Positions 28,027-37,747 of a stretch of DNA of 64,000 bases are shown one piece after another (position 1 is the stretch's first letter; each line of letters begins with the position of its first letter). This DNA is from Limnobaculum allomyrinae (GTDB lineage Bacteria; Pseudomonadota; Gammaproteobacteria; Enterobacterales; Enterobacteriaceae). The DNA is taken from the NCBI RefSeq assembly GCF_016649425.1, contig NZ_JADRCR010000006.1, forward strand, positions 186,001-250,000, given 5' to 3'. The notes beneath the pieces are model-generated. The model saw only the letters and a list, made by a program, of their open reading frames with translations. It ran no database searches and was not told the DNA's origin. The position numbers were made by a program, and so were the translations under genes.

Positions 28027-28364
28027 TCAACAATGAGCAGGCGCGCACCGGTTTTAGTATAAGACTGGTGTGCTTCCGCATTATCACCAACCTGATAGCT
28101 TACCCCTGGCGTTAGCACGAACTTACGCCCATCATCGAGCGTGGTTTCCAGCTCGCCCTCCAGGCAGAACAGAATGTGCCCTTTGCTGCACCAGTGGTCA
28201 GCAAGATATTCAGCAGAATACTCAACCATACGGACGCGAATTTTGTTTTGTTCTTCACCGAAAAAACGAGTTTGCCACCAGGCTGTGCCAGTTTCTCCCT
28301 GATGTTCAGTTTTTTCTACGTTGCTCCAGTCTGTCAGACTAAAAGCGAATGGCGGCATTTTCAT
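28023..28364 (-). CDS. DHCW-motif cupin fold protein
   Basis: A 113-residue single-domain cupin. The conserved [20 protein letters not shown] supplies the named motif and the first cupin motif; [14 protein letters not shown] forms the second. The family has no established biochemical role. It converges on amiC with a four-base overlap of the ends. I choose the ATG at 28362-28364, since the codon before it is TTG; a second ATG lies two codons further in. It stands as an extra gene between amiC and the tRNA cluster relative to E. coli K-12. Confidence 0.85.
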   Translation of the reverse strand: MKMPPFAFSLTDWSNVEKTEHQGETGTAWWQTRFFGEEQNKIRVRMVEYSAEYLADHWCSKGHILFCLEGELETTLDDGRKFVLTPGVSYQVGDNAEAHQSYTKTGARLLIVD

Positions 28365-28494
28365 CAATAAGTTACCCGTATAAATAACGAAAATTGAAAC
28401 AGATTGAGTTTAAGCGTAGCACAGGATAATGAGGGATAAGGCTGATGAAAAAATTACTACAGGAGGTATGGATAAGAATGTTAACGATTCGGAT

Positions 28495-28571
<77 letters not shown>

Positions 28572-28637
28572 TCCGAAAAAGACTTGATACTGCAATAGAA
28601 CACATCTCTGGTTTAATACGTAGGTATAGTATCGGAT

Positions 28638-28714
<77 letters not shown>

Positions 28715-28780
28715 TCCGAATAAGACTAAATACTACAACAGAAGATGTTTCTGCCTTAATACCTTGGCATAGTATTAAGT

Positions 28781-28857
<77 letters not shown>

Positions 28858-28871
28858 TCCGTAGGAGGCGC

Positions 28872-28899
28872 ATAATACTCTCTGTGGTTCAGGTTGCAA
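28872..28899 (-). promoter_or_regulatory. Promoter of the fMet tRNA cluster
   Basis: On the minus strand TTGCAA (28894-28899), 16 bases, then TATTAT (28872-28877), followed by a GC-rich discriminator GCGCCTCC, typical of stringently controlled stable-RNA promoters. The first tRNA starts 14 bases after the -10. Confidence 0.75.
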
Positions 28900-29069
28900 G
28901 CTATTTTTCTTTAAAATAACAAAAAAGTAGGTTTGAATTTTACGATTGATTAACTTTTCATCATTTCGCGATTGCCACTTTTTTTATAAGCACTTTCCTT
29001 TATACTGGCGGCCTTGGTATTGTTCGACAGCAACAGAGCAGCAGTTAATCAAAGGTAGGCGGCGATATA

Positions 29070-30182
29070 ATGAAAGGACGTTGGGTAAAATTTATACTGG
29101 GTGGTGTCGTTATTGCGTTACTTGCAGGATGCGAGTCACGGCCAACCGATCGTGGGCAACAATATAAAGATGGTAAGTTGAGCCATACATTTGGTTTAGT
29201 GAATAATCCAAATGCCAAGAATAAGCCGGTTAACGGTAAAGATTTTGCTCAACAGGTTTATGAAATTAGTCAGGTTTCTCCGTCGCTGTATAACAAACAC
29301 CGTGATACCTATCAGGCAATTTTCCAGTGGATGGTCTCAGGCGCTGAAGGCCCTCAATTATCCCAGTTCAAGCTCGGCGCTTATCAAATGGAAGGGGTGG
29401 ATAACTACGGAAACGTTCAGTTTACCGGTTATTACACGCCAGTTATTCATGCTCGCCACACCCGTCAGGGTGAGTTTAAATATCCGCTGTATTCGATGCC
29501 AAAGAAAAGTAAAAACATGCGTCGCTTACCCGATCGCGCGGGTATTTACGCCGGTGCGCTGGATGGTTTAAATCTGGAATTAGCCTATAGCAATTCATTA
29601 GTGGATAATTTCATGATGGAAGTGCAGGGTAGTGCATACGTTGACTTTGGTGATGGCACTCCACTGGTATTCTTTGCCTATGCGGGTAAAAACGGACGAG
29701 CTTATAACAGTATTGGTAAAGTCTTGATTGACCGTAACGAAGTGCCACGTGAAGAGATGTCTATGCAGGCAATCAAACGTTGGACTGAGCAACACAGTGA
29801 GACAGAGGTCAGAGAGTTGCTGGAGCAAAATCCTTCGTTTGTATTCTTTAAACCACGGCATTCTGCACCGGTGAAAGGGGCAAGTGCGGTTCCATTGATT
29901 GCCAAGGCATCGGTGGCTTCGGATAAGACACTGATTCCACCAGGTACCACTATTTTGGCCGAGGTTCCTTTACTGGATAATAATGGCAAATTTACGGGTA
30001 AATACGAAATGCGTCTGATGATTGCACTGGATGTTGGTGGGGCTATTAAAGGCCATCACTTTGATATTTATCAGGGAATTGGTGATGAGGCCGGACATGC
30101 AGCAGGTTTTTATAATCACTACGGCCGGGTATGGGTGCTGAGCGCGCCTTCTGATTCACCGCTTTTATCTGCATCTAACTAA
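29070..30182 (+). CDS. mltA: Membrane-bound lytic murein transglycosylase A
   Basis: MltA is an outer-membrane lipoprotein that cleaves peptidoglycan glycan strands, forming anhydro-muropeptides. The 370-residue protein has a lipoprotein signal with lipobox LLAGCES (Cys at about 21), the MltA domain (GVDNYGNVQFTGYYTPVIHA) and a C-terminal 3D domain with the conserved Asp residues in LDVGGAIKGHHFDIYQG. Length agrees with E. coli (365). It is followed by tcdA in the same direction with its own gap of about 180 bases, which contains a GC-rich hairpin at 30249-30279. Confidence 0.97.
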   Translation: MKGRWVKFILGGVVIALLAGCESRPTDRGQQYKDGKLSHTFGLVNNPNAKNKPVNGKDFAQQVYEISQVSPSLYNKHRDTYQAIFQWMVSGAEGPQLSQFKLGAYQMEGVDNYGNVQFTGYYTPVIHARHTRQGEFKYPLYSMPKKSKNMRRLPDRAGIYAGALDGLNLELAYSNSLVDNFMMEVQGSAYVDFGDGTPLVFFAYAGKNGRAYNSIGKVLIDRNEVPREEMSMQAIKRWTEQHSETEVRELLEQNPSFVFFKPRHSAPVKGASAVPLIAKASVASDKTLIPPGTTILAEVPLLDNNGKFTGKYEMRLMIALDVGGAIKGHHFDIYQGIGDEAGHAAGFYNHYGRVWVLSAPSDSPLLSASN

Positions 30183-30364
30183 GCGGCTACTACGAAAATT
30201 CAGCAACAGGTTATTTTTATCTTGTTGCTAAATCCATTAAACTTATCGGCGGGGAGTAGGAATATATCTTACTCCCCGCAGCATATATATCGTTATTAAA
30301 TCTGTTTTTGGTTTGCGGATCAGGTTATCAGGCAATCCAACGCTATACCCAATATGAGGTCTCC

Positions 30365-31171
30365 ATGTCTGCTGTCTATTCTGATGCCTATTTACAGCGC
30401 TTTAGCGGCGTTGCCCGTTTGTATGGGCAGTCTGCGCTGACGCTTTTTTCACAGGCTCGTGTTTGTGTTATTGGCATTGGTGGTGTGGGTTCCTGGGCAG
30501 CGGAAGCACTGGCTCGTAGCGGTATTGGTCATATCACCTTGATTGATATGGATGACGTCTGTGTTACTAATACTAACCGCCAGATTCATGCGCTGCGCCA
30601 AACGGTAGGGCAGCCAAAAAGTGAAGTGATGGCCCGTCGGATTGCTGAAATCAATCCGGAATGTGAAGTGACCTGTATTGATGACTTTATTACCGCTGAT
30701 AACGTGGCTGAATATCTGACTAAGCAGTTTGACTATGTTATTGATGCGATTGACAGCGTTCGTCCTAAAGCCGCATTACTGGCTTATTGTCGCCGCAATA
30801 AAATTCCGGTAGTGACTACCGGAGGTGCCGGGGGACAGATCGACCCGACACAAATTCAGGTGGTTGATTTGGCAAAAACCATTCAGGATCCGCTAGCCGC
30901 TAAACTTCGTGAACGGCTGAAAAGCGATTTTGGCGTGGTTAAAAATGGCAAAGGCAAACTGGGTATCGACTGTGTATTTTCAACCGAACAGTTAGTGTAT
31001 CCACAGGCTGACGGTAGCGTTTGTGGGGTAAAAAGTACCGCAGAGGGGCCGAAAAGGATGGATTGTGCTTCAGGGTTTGGTGCGATAACGATGGTCACCG
31101 CTTCATTTGGTTTTGTTGCCGTATCTCATGCGTTGAAAAAAATGTTAGCCAGAGCAGCAAGAAATCAGTAG
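30365..31171 (+). CDS. tcdA: tRNA threonylcarbamoyladenosine dehydratase TcdA (CsdL)
   Basis: TcdA is an E1-like enzyme that converts t6A37 to cyclic t6A in ANN-decoding tRNAs, working with CsdA and CsdE. The 268-residue protein (same as E. coli) carries the nucleotide-binding VIGIGGVGSWAAEALARSG, DMDDVCVTNTNRQ and the Cys-containing KRMDCASGFGA. ATG 30365 with GAGG seven bases upstream is chosen over an upstream in-frame start. The csdE-csdA pair lies just downstream on the other strand, with one small secreted-protein gene between them. Confidence 0.97.
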   Translation: MSAVYSDAYLQRFSGVARLYGQSALTLFSQARVCVIGIGGVGSWAAEALARSGIGHITLIDMDDVCVTNTNRQIHALRQTVGQPKSEVMARRIAEINPECEVTCIDDFITADNVAEYLTKQFDYVIDAIDSVRPKAALLAYCRRNKIPVVTTGGAGGQIDPTQIQVVDLAKTIQDPLAAKLRERLKSDFGVVKNGKGKLGIDCVFSTEQLVYPQADGSVCGVKSTAEGPKRMDCASGFGAITMVTASFGFVAVSHALKKMLARAARNQ

Positions 31172-31240
31172 CAAAAAGCTATTAATCATAGCCTGTAGCG
31201 CTCGAAAATATCCACCACTACAGGCCATATAATTAAAGCG

Positions 31241-31753
31241 TTATTTAAATTTTATCGACATCAACGATGATTTTCCCGCTTCCAGATAAGTAGCTTCCTC
31301 TTCTTTTGTGGTATTAAACGTCACAAAAAGCACAGTGCCTTTATAAGGGGTAATTAGCATCAGATTATGGATATCCGTGTCTGTAGCATGAGAGATAAAA
31401 TCAAGAATGTAGGCCTTTTTATTATCGACCATCACTTCTTTTGCCTGAGGCTGGTAGTTCTTCATACTTTCCAACATAAAGTCTTTTAAACCATCCAGCT
31501 TGCTGTCATCTAAAGGCATTTGAGTATGGTTAACAGCGATATTTACTGTGCCTGATTCGTTAGTGTAGACAATTTTAGGTCGATTTTCTGAAGGGTATTT
31601 ACGTTTCAGCATATTGTCTGACATCAATGTAAATCCCTTGGGAACATCAATGGTGATGTGTTCTTTAATGGGCTCAACGGAAGTCATTTCAATGCTGGCA
31701 TTTGCAGCAAAACTTAATGAAATTGATAGTAATAATGTCTGAATAATTTTCAT
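31241..31753 (-). CDS. Small secreted protein of unknown function
   Basis: A 170-residue protein with a clear Sec signal peptide (MKIIQTLLLSISLSFAANA). The rest resembles, in its pattern, the DcrB/PsbP-like fold: a GFTLMSDNMLKRKYPSENRP opening, a central KKAYILDFIS strand and a final block IITPYKG-like (MLITPYKGTVLFVTFNTTKE) with MSIKFK at the end, which is typical of proteins that refold after export. This similarity is by pattern only. A good AAGGAT precedes the start. It is inserted between tcdA and csdE and has no counterpart there in E. coli. Function unknown. Confidence 0.7.
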   Translation of the reverse strand: MKIIQTLLLSISLSFAANASIEMTSVEPIKEHITIDVPKGFTLMSDNMLKRKYPSENRPKIVYTNESGTVNIAVNHTQMPLDDSKLDGLKDFMLESMKNYQPQAKEVMVDNKKAYILDFISHATDTDIHNLMLITPYKGTVLFVTFNTTKEEEATYLEAGKSSLMSIKFK

Positions 31754-31802
31754 TGTTCATCCTTGATATAACGTAGGTGTGAATGAATAAAACATCACGT
31801 TA

Positions 31803-32237
31803 TTAAATATAGAGAAGCGCTATTTTCTCTATAGTATTAACCAGCGAATCCAGCCCCTGAGAGCGGGAAGCACTGAGTTGTTGGTGAATTCCTAACCGAT
31901 CAAATAGCTGCATCAGGTCGAGTTTTACGATGTGCTGTGGCGTTTGACCTTCAATTTGAGCGAGCAGGATTGCCAGAATACCTTTTACAATTCTTCCTTC
32001 GCTGTCACCGTAAAAGTGCAGCGTACCATCTTCATTGCGCTGATGCCCCAACCATACCCGGTTTTCACAGCCCTTTAATTCCAGCTGTTGTTGTTTTAGC
32101 GCTTCTGGTAATGGCGGTAGCTGCTTTGACAATTGGATCAGTTGACGATAGCGATCTTCCCACTGCTTTTTATCACTAAACAGACTGAGTAGTTGCTCTG
32201 TACCAATATCGGTACCAAAAGGGTGAGGAGCCAGCAT
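31803..32237 (-). CDS. csdE: Cysteine desulfurase sulfur acceptor CsdE (SufE-like)
   Basis: CsdE accepts persulfide sulfur from CsdA. The 144-residue protein (E. coli 147) has the SufE fold with the acceptor Cys in LELKGCENRVWLGHQ and the conserved DSEGRIVKGILAILL. It starts two bases after the csdA stop, so the two are translationally coupled. With TcdA nearby, the set supports ct6A synthesis. Confidence 0.96.
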   Translation of the reverse strand: MLAPHPFGTDIGTEQLLSLFSDKKQWEDRYRQLIQLSKQLPPLPEALKQQQLELKGCENRVWLGHQRNEDGTLHFYGDSEGRIVKGILAILLAQIEGQTPQHIVKLDLMQLFDRLGIHQQLSASRSQGLDSLVNTIEKIALLYI

Positions 32238-32239
32238 GA

Positions 32240-33442
32240 TTACTCCAGTAATGAAAGCGCGTGGGTTAATGCATCATACAACCGATCTACATCTGACAGC
32301 TGATTGTAAGGGGCAAATGAGGCTCTCAGTGTACCGCTTACGCCCATGGCATCCAACAATGGCTGAGCACAATGCTGCCCGGAACGAATCGCTACTCCTT
32401 GCTCTGAAAGCAGAGTTGCCACATCACTGTGGTGAAAGCCCTCGATATTAAATGCCAGCAGGCTGCTGCCAGGGGCACGATAACTGATAAAACCGGGAAT
32501 AGATGACAGCTGGTCGTAGGCAGCTTGAGCCAAGGCACAAGAATAGCGTTCCGCCTCAGCAATATCCTGAGTATTAAGCCATGACAATGCGGCACCAACG
32601 CCAATGACACCGGCGATGTTAGGTGTACCCGCTTCAAAACATTCAGGAACTGGCTGAGCTTCAAATCCATGAAATGATGCCTGAGTTAGCATCTTCCCGC
32701 CCCCTTGCCAGGGAGACATTTCAGCCAGTAGTTCTGCTTTGCCATACAGGGCACCAATTCCGGTTGGGCCATAGAGTTTATGGGCGGAAAAGGCATAGAA
32801 ATCGACATCGAGTTGTTGAACATCTGGTGGCGCGTGCACCACACCTTGTGCACCATCAACCATGACGATAGTCCCATTTTGGTGAGCAAGGCTGATAGCC
32901 AGCTTAAGGTCAGGGCAACCGCCAGTGACATTTGACATATGACCGATAGCTAAAATTTTAGTTTTGCTATTTAGCAACGCCGGTAGCTGGTTCAGGTCGG
33001 GCATAAACCATTTATTGAGCGGTAATTTAATGACTTTAGCGCCGGTTTGTTTGGCAACCATTAGCCAGGGAATAAGGTTTGAGTGATGTTCTGACTCGGT
33101 GACAACGATCTCATCACCTGGTTGCAGGCGTGGTCTGGCATAGCTTTGAGCCACTAAGTTGATGGCCTCTGTGGTGCCTTTGGTCCAGACAATTTGTCGT
33201 TCACTGGCGGCATTGAGTAGTTGAGCTACCCGCTGACGGGCGTTATCAAACTGTTCGGTAGCGTGCTGTGCTGCCGTATGGGCACTACGATGTACCGTGG
33301 CGCCATTATGGGCATAGTACTCTTTGGTTGCGTTAATCACTGACAGGGGTTTAAGTGCCGTTGCTGCCGTGTCCAGATAACAGCCTGCCTCACTTAGTGC
33401 AGGAAACTGTTGGCGAAATAAACCAGGATTAAACGATTTCAT
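32240..33442 (-). CDS. csdA: Cysteine desulfurase CsdA
   Basis: CsdA is a PLP-dependent class V aminotransferase-fold enzyme that frees sulfur from cysteine as an enzyme-bound persulfide. The PLP Lys is in FYAFSAHKLYGPTGIG and the catalytic Cys in AIRSGQHCAQPLLDA. I start it at the ATG 33440-33442 (MKSFNPGLFRQQFPALSEAG), which matches the E. coli start; an upstream ATG at 33481 would add 13 residues and has no better ribosome binding site. It is 400 residues long (E. coli 401) and is followed by csdE two bases on. Confidence 0.96.
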   Translation of the reverse strand: MKSFNPGLFRQQFPALSEAGCYLDTAATALKPLSVINATKEYYAHNGATVHRSAHTAAQHATEQFDNARQRVAQLLNAASERQIVWTKGTTEAINLVAQSYARPRLQPGDEIVVTESEHHSNLIPWLMVAKQTGAKVIKLPLNKWFMPDLNQLPALLNSKTKILAIGHMSNVTGGCPDLKLAISLAHQNGTIVMVDGAQGVVHAPPDVQQLDVDFYAFSAHKLYGPTGIGALYGKAELLAEMSPWQGGGKMLTQASFHGFEAQPVPECFEAGTPNIAGVIGVGAALSWLNTQDIAEAERYSCALAQAAYDQLSSIPGFISYRAPGSSLLAFNIEGFHHSDVATLLSEQGVAIRSGQHCAQPLLDAMGVSGTLRASFAPYNQLSDVDRLYDALTHALSLLE

Positions 33443-33718
33443 AAGAGGCCATTCGCTGTGGGTATTAAATGTTGATAACATTTGTCTGCAATAATTCTGA
33501 TTGTACTAGCAGCGAGTTGAAAGAACACCATTAATTGCCGCTAATTTTATTTGCAGTCAGACGCTTTTCAGAAGATAGTTAAAGAGATTTAAGATGATAG
33601 TATGGCTTTTATCAGGCGTAATATATCCGCCGTACTTCACAAGTTGCAGGCGCGTTGGTTGCGTACCTGCCCCCAGAATTATTTAGGGTACAACCTGTTT
33701 AATCGTAAGGAATAGTTT

Positions 33719-33943
33719 ATGAAACGTTTTATTCTTGCCTCTGCTGCACTGGCTCTCACGTTAGGTTTAGCTGGCTGTTCCAGCCATTATGAGATGACTA
33801 TGCAAGATGGCACCAAAATTATCACGGTGGGAGAGCCACAGGTTGATGAGAGCACCGGTATGGTGACTTATGAGACTCGCTTTGATGGCGAAAAGCAGAT
33901 AAAACAGAGCGAAATGAAAGAGTATGTTAAGCAGCCGTACTAA
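33719..33943 (+). CDS. ygdI: YgdI/YgdR family small lipoprotein
   Basis: A 74-residue lipoprotein with lipobox GLAGCSS (Cys at about 20) and a mature domain of about 54 residues with YEMTMQDGTKIITVGEPQVDESTGMVTYET, the DUF903 signature (a small SH3-like beta-barrel). Its place between csdA and gcvA/gcvB matches E. coli ygdI. AAGGAA precedes the start. Role unknown; an outer or inner membrane location follows from the lipobox only. Confidence 0.9.
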   Translation: MKRFILASAALALTLGLAGCSSHYEMTMQDGTKIITVGEPQVDESTGMVTYETRFDGEKQIKQSEMKEYVKQPY

Positions 33944-33972
33944 TTACGCAGCGGCCTGACCAAAAACAGAAT

Positions 33973-34187
33973 AAAAAAAAGCACCGCCTTGGCGGTGCTA
34001 CTGTAATCACTATGGACAGACAGGGTAAATGTTCAGAAAATAAAATCATCATTAACCCAAAGAAATCAGTGAATTAATGATTGCACCTGACAAATGTCAG
34101 GAAAATTAGCAAACACAACATCACAACCACAAAGCCAAAATGCGCCCTTCATTCAAAAAACACATTTTTCGTTCCGGCTTAGGAAGT
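33973..34187 (-). ncRNA. gcvB: GcvB small regulatory RNA
   Basis: Read on the minus strand it starts ACTTCCTAAGCCGGAACG, nearly identical to the E. coli GcvB 5' end, contains the G/U-rich R1 seed TTGTGGTTGTGATGTTGTG, the conserved CCCTGTCTGTCCATAGTGAT near the 3' end, and finishes with the terminator GCACCGCC-AAGG(C)-type hairpin (arms at 33981-33998) plus eight U. GcvB is an Hfq-dependent sRNA that represses many amino-acid and peptide transporter mRNAs. It is divergent from gcvA, as in all enterics, and should be activated by GcvA. About 215 nt versus 205 in E. coli; the central part between R1 and the 3' block is diverged. Confidence 0.97.
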
Positions 34188-34193
34188 GCCATC

Positions 34194-34222
34194 ACTATAG
34201 GTATTTGCTGGTATATGTACAA
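34194..34222 (-). promoter_or_regulatory. gcvB promoter
   Basis: On the minus strand TTGTAC (34217-34222), 17 bases, TATAGT (34194-34199), then six bases to the first base of GcvB at 34187. GcvA should bind in the 140-base divergent region between gcvB and gcvA; no single GcvA site could be assigned by eye. Confidence 0.75.
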
Positions 34223-34327
34223 CGGACAATTTATAATGTAACGCATTAGAAAAACTAATGCGTGAATGGCTGAAATAGCTAAGCAATTCGCCAATTATCA
34301 CCAGAGCCGGGAAGTATTATCAATCTT

Positions 34328-35242
34328 ATGAAGAGATTACCTCCATTAAACGCATTAAGGGTATTTGATTCCGCTGCTCGCCACCTTAGCTTTACTAAAG
34401 CTTCTGAAGAGCTTTTTGTGACACAGGCCGCAGTTAGTCATCAAATTAAGTCGTTGGAAGATTTTCTCGGCCTTAAGCTTTTTCGTCGTCGTAATCGTTC
34501 TCTGTTACTGACCGAAGAGGGGCAAAGTTATTATCTGGATATAAAAGAGATATTCGCCTCTCTCAATGAAGCCACGCGTAAACTACAGGCGCGTAGTGCG
34601 AAAGGGGCATTAACGGTTAGCGTCCCCACCAGTTTTGCTATTCAGTGGCTGGTACCCCGCCTGTCAGGATTTCATCAGCTTCACCCGGAAATTGATGTAC
34701 GAATTCAGGCTATTGACCGTGATGAATGGAAAATATCGGATGATGTGGATGTGGCGATTTTTTATGGTCGCGGCAACTGGTCAGGGTTAAGGGTTGAGCC
34801 GTTGTATGCCGAGTATTTGATTCCGGTATGTTCCCCTACGTTGATGATGGGCGCTCATCCGCTGACTTCACCAGAGGCGCTGGAGCATCATACATTGTTG
34901 CATGATGCCTCCCGCCGAGACTGGCAGGCATATATTCGGCAATTAGGTTTACAGCATATAAATGTGCAGCAGGGGCCAATATTTAGCCATACGGCAATGG
35001 TGGTTCAGGCTGCCGTTCACGGTCAGGGTGTGGCAGTGGTAAATAACGTTCTGGCATTAGCGGAAATTGAATCGGGCCGTTTGGTTTGTCCGTTTAATCA
35101 TGCCTTAGCCAGTAAAAATGCGTTTTATTTAGTATGCCATGAAAGTCAGGCGGAATTAGGTAAGATTGCCTCGTTTCGCGAGTGGATTCTGGCACTTGCC
35201 AGTAGCGAACAGCAGAGCGTTTATCTGCGCTATGAAGAATAG
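34328..35242 (+). CDS. gcvA: Glycine cleavage system transcriptional regulator GcvA (LysR family)
   Basis: GcvA controls the glycine cleavage operon and gcvB. The 304-residue protein has the LysR helix-turn-helix at residues 5-64 (NALRVFDSAARHLSFTKASE, AVSHQIKSLEDFLGLKLFRR) and a periplasmic-binding-like effector domain. The N-terminus MKRLPPLNALRVF is the GcvA hallmark. Identity is confirmed by the adjacent GcvB RNA. It is followed by ygdD and rlmM in the same direction. Confidence 0.97.
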   Translation: MKRLPPLNALRVFDSAARHLSFTKASEELFVTQAAVSHQIKSLEDFLGLKLFRRRNRSLLLTEEGQSYYLDIKEIFASLNEATRKLQARSAKGALTVSVPTSFAIQWLVPRLSGFHQLHPEIDVRIQAIDRDEWKISDDVDVAIFYGRGNWSGLRVEPLYAEYLIPVCSPTLMMGAHPLTSPEALEHHTLLHDASRRDWQAYIRQLGLQHINVQQGPIFSHTAMVVQAAVHGQGVAVVNNVLALAEIESGRLVCPFNHALASKNAFYLVCHESQAELGKIASFREWILALASSEQQSVYLRYEE

Positions 35243-35337
35243 ATCTCATCAAAAATCAAAACAGTGATTATATAAAGTCGGATTTACCGGTAGAATTCCA
35301 GCAGGTTTGGCTATAACGCTTACATTTAAAGGTATAA

Positions 35338-35730
35338 ATGATAATGAATAGTCGTTGGATTCTGGTACTTGCCGCCATAAGCGGCTTTATTTTTGTATCT
35401 CTTGGGGCGTTTGGTGCTCACGGTTTGAGTAAAATTCTGGACGTTAAGCAAATGGCGTGGCTGCGTACTGGTCTTGATTATCAGGGAATGCATACTCTGG
35501 CCTTACTGGCGTTAGGGGTTGCGGTTCAGTTACGAGACAACATTTGGTTTCGGCGTAGCGCGGCTTTTCTTGCCGTAGGTATTGTGTTGTTTAGCGGAAG
35601 CCTGTATTGGCTGGCGCTGACTTCTATTGGCATGTGGCCTTATATCACGCCACTTGGCGGTTTTTGTTTTTTAATTGGTTGGGCTCTGCTGCTGGTTGGT
35701 GCATTACGCCTGAGTAAAAAGGTTGAATAG
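35338..35730 (+). CDS. ygdD: DUF423 inner membrane protein YgdD
   Basis: A 130-residue protein with four predicted membrane segments and the DUF423 opening [18 protein letters not shown]. The family has no assigned function. AAAGG lies five bases before the first ATG; a second ATG two codons later is an alternative. Its stop codon overlaps the GTG start of rlmM, so they are coupled, as in E. coli. Confidence 0.93.
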   Translation: MIMNSRWILVLAAISGFIFVSLGAFGAHGLSKILDVKQMAWLRTGLDYQGMHTLALLALGVAVQLRDNIWFRRSAAFLAVGIVLFSGSLYWLALTSIGMWPYITPLGGFCFLIGWALLLVGALRLSKKVE

Positions 35731-36833
35731 TGAATAAAGTAGCGTTGTATTGTCGCCCGGGATTCGAGAAAGAATGTGCGGCAGAGATTGCAGAAAAAGC
35801 GGCTAAGCTGGAAGTCTATGGCTTTCCCCGGGTCAAAGATAACAGTGGCTATGTGCTGTTTGAATGTTATCAGCATGAAGATGCGGATCGTCTGGTAAAA
35901 GAGCTTCCTTTTAATTCGCTCATTTTCGCCCGCCAGATGTTGGTTGTTGGCGATTTGCTAAAAGATTTGCCGGTAGAGGATCGTGTTTCTCCTATCGTCG
36001 GAATGATACAGGGTGTAGTGGAAAACGCCGGTGAAGTGCGGGTTGAAGTACCCGATACGAATGACGGTAAAGAGCTGTTGAAGTTTTGTCGTAAGCTGAC
36101 GGTTCCATTACGGCAGGTAATGCGTGAGCGTGGCATTTTACTGGCGAAAGAAAATTTACGTCGTCCGGTGATTCATGTGTTCTTTATTGCCAGCGGTTGC
36201 TGCTATGTCGGCTACTCATACAGCAATAATAATTCACCATTCTTTATGGGCATCCCACGTCTGAAGTTTCCGGCAGAGGCACCCAGTCGTTCAACCCTTA
36301 AACTGGAGGAAGCATTTCATGTGTTTATTCCTGCTGATGAATGGGATGAACGTTTAGCCAGCGGTATGAGAGCGGTCGATCTTGGTGCCTGTCCTGGCGG
36401 TTGGACCTATCAGTTAGTTCAGCGCAGCATGATGATAGATGCGGTAGATAATGGCCCCATGGCGCAGAGCATCATGGATACCGGTCAGGTAACCCATCAT
36501 CGTGAAGATGGATTCCGCTATGAACCGAGCAACTCGACAAACTATTGGGTAGTGTGTGACATGGTGGAAAAGCCCTGGCGGGTAGCTAACCTGATGGCCG
36601 ACTGGCTAATCAAGGGATGGTGTCGCGAAGCCATTTTCAACCTAAAGTTGCCGATGAAAAAACGCTACGAAGAAGTGTGTCAGAATTTGAAAGCCATTGA
36701 AGATAAGCTAAAAGAGAATGGTATTAACGCACAAATTAATGCGAAGCAGCTTTATCACGATCGTGAAGAGGTTACTGTGCACGTTCGTCGTATTTGGGCG
36801 TCGATACCCGGTCGTCGTGATGAGCGGGATTAA
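35730..36833 (+). CDS. rlmM: 23S rRNA 2'-O-ribose C2498 methyltransferase RlmM
   Basis: RlmM methylates the 2'-O of C2498 in 23S rRNA using S-adenosylmethionine. The 367-residue protein has an N-terminal THUMP domain and a Rossmann MTase domain with the SAM motif [15 protein letters not shown] and the K-D-K-E type residues ([23 protein letters not shown]). GTG is the start codon and overlaps the ygdD stop by one base. A terminator follows. In E. coli the fucose operon and sdaCB lie between rlmM and xni; they are absent here. Confidence 0.97.
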   Translation: MNKVALYCRPGFEKECAAEIAEKAAKLEVYGFPRVKDNSGYVLFECYQHEDADRLVKELPFNSLIFARQMLVVGDLLKDLPVEDRVSPIVGMIQGVVENAGEVRVEVPDTNDGKELLKFCRKLTVPLRQVMRERGILLAKENLRRPVIHVFFIASGCCYVGYSYSNNNSPFFMGIPRLKFPAEAPSRSTLKLEEAFHVFIPADEWDERLASGMRAVDLGACPGGWTYQLVQRSMMIDAVDNGPMAQSIMDTGQVTHHREDGFRYEPSNSTNYWVVCDMVEKPWRVANLMADWLIKGWCREAIFNLKLPMKKRYEEVCQNLKAIEDKLKENGINAQINAKQLYHDREEVTVHVRRIWASIPGRRDERD

Positions 36834-36863
36834 TTGCTGATAAAAGGTAATTAACTTAATTTG

Positions 36864-36894
36864 GCCCTGTGGTGAAGATACTGCGGGGCTTTTT
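36864..36894 (+). terminator. Terminator after rlmM
   Basis: Arms GCCCTGTGGT (36864-36873) and ACTGCGGGGC (36880-36889) pair fully if G-U pairs are allowed, followed by five T. It also overlaps the region just downstream of the convergent xni gene. Confidence 0.75.
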
Positions 36895-36896
36895 GT

Positions 36897-37679
36897 TTAA
36901 TTGAGGCTATCTTCATTCATCTTATTTTCATTTAGCCGAAGTTGCTGAAGATTTCCCTCTAACTGAATATCTTGTTTTAACGTGGCGATTTCCCGACACA
37001 GATAAGCCAGCGCTTTATGCTCAATTAACTTGTTGCGCCACTTATCCGGCACGCTATCTATCTGTTGGTAAATTCCATCCAGCGTTACATATTGGTTAAG
37101 TAGTGTCGCCGCCGCTTTGGGACCAATTCCTGCAATGCCGGGGATCTTGCTGCTGCTGATACCGGCTAATCCCCAAAAATCCGTTAATTGGGCAGGTTTG
37201 ACACCAAACTCCTGTTCAATAAAAGGAACATCCAGCCAGCGTTTTTGAAAATAGTCGCGGATGCGTAAGGTCGGGGCCAACAGTTGGCAGTAACCTTTAT
37301 CCGTTGACACAATAGTTACTTGATAGCCTCTCTGGCTGATATGGTGCGCCAGCGTTGCGGCCAAATCGTCAGCTTCATCACCGCTGGATTGCCAACAGGT
37401 AACACCAGCCTGCTCAAAAGCCGCCTTTAGCTGTGGTAATTCATCTACCAGTGATTCCGGCATTGGTGAACGACCCGCTTTATAGTCGGGGTAGAGTGTA
37501 TGTCGCCAACCACTATTACGTTGTTCATCATCAAAAACGGCAACCGCATGAGTAGGGTGGCTGTGCTGAATAAGCTGTTCCAGAGCACGTACACAAGTGG
37601 GAGCGCAAGGGGAACCTTGAACCGCATGAATACGGCGAATCAGGTTGAGAGCATCAACAATCAGCAGGTGTATAGGCAT
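36897..37679 (-). CDS. xni: Flap endonuclease Xni (ExoIX)
   Basis: A 260-residue 5'-nuclease homologous to the N-terminal domain of DNA polymerase I; it cuts flap structures. The PIN-like core ([64 protein letters not shown]) and the helix-hairpin-helix ([17 protein letters not shown]) are intact. Lacking the third metal-site Asp residues of FEN proteins is normal for this family. It stands just upstream of ppnN's stop on the same strand, a 68-base gap. Confidence 0.95.
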   Translation of the reverse strand: MPIHLLIVDALNLIRRIHAVQGSPCAPTCVRALEQLIQHSHPTHAVAVFDDEQRNSGWRHTLYPDYKAGRSPMPESLVDELPQLKAAFEQAGVTCWQSSGDEADDLAATLAHHISQRGYQVTIVSTDKGYCQLLAPTLRIRDYFQKRWLDVPFIEQEFGVKPAQLTDFWGLAGISSSKIPGIAGIGPKAAATLLNQYVTLDGIYQQIDSVPDKWRNKLIEHKALAYLCREIATLKQDIQLEGNLQQLRLNENKMNEDSLN

Positions 37680-37747
37680 AGGTTTCGCTTATCCGTAAGC
37701 TGCCGGAGTGACCTCCGGCAGAGTTAATGGTTATTGCATGAAGTTGG

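Noticed and set aside
36834-36896. Loss of the fucose operon and sdaCB between rlmM and xni as a notable deletion
   Set aside because: These genes are not universally present at this place among Enterobacterales, so their absence is probably the ordinary state.
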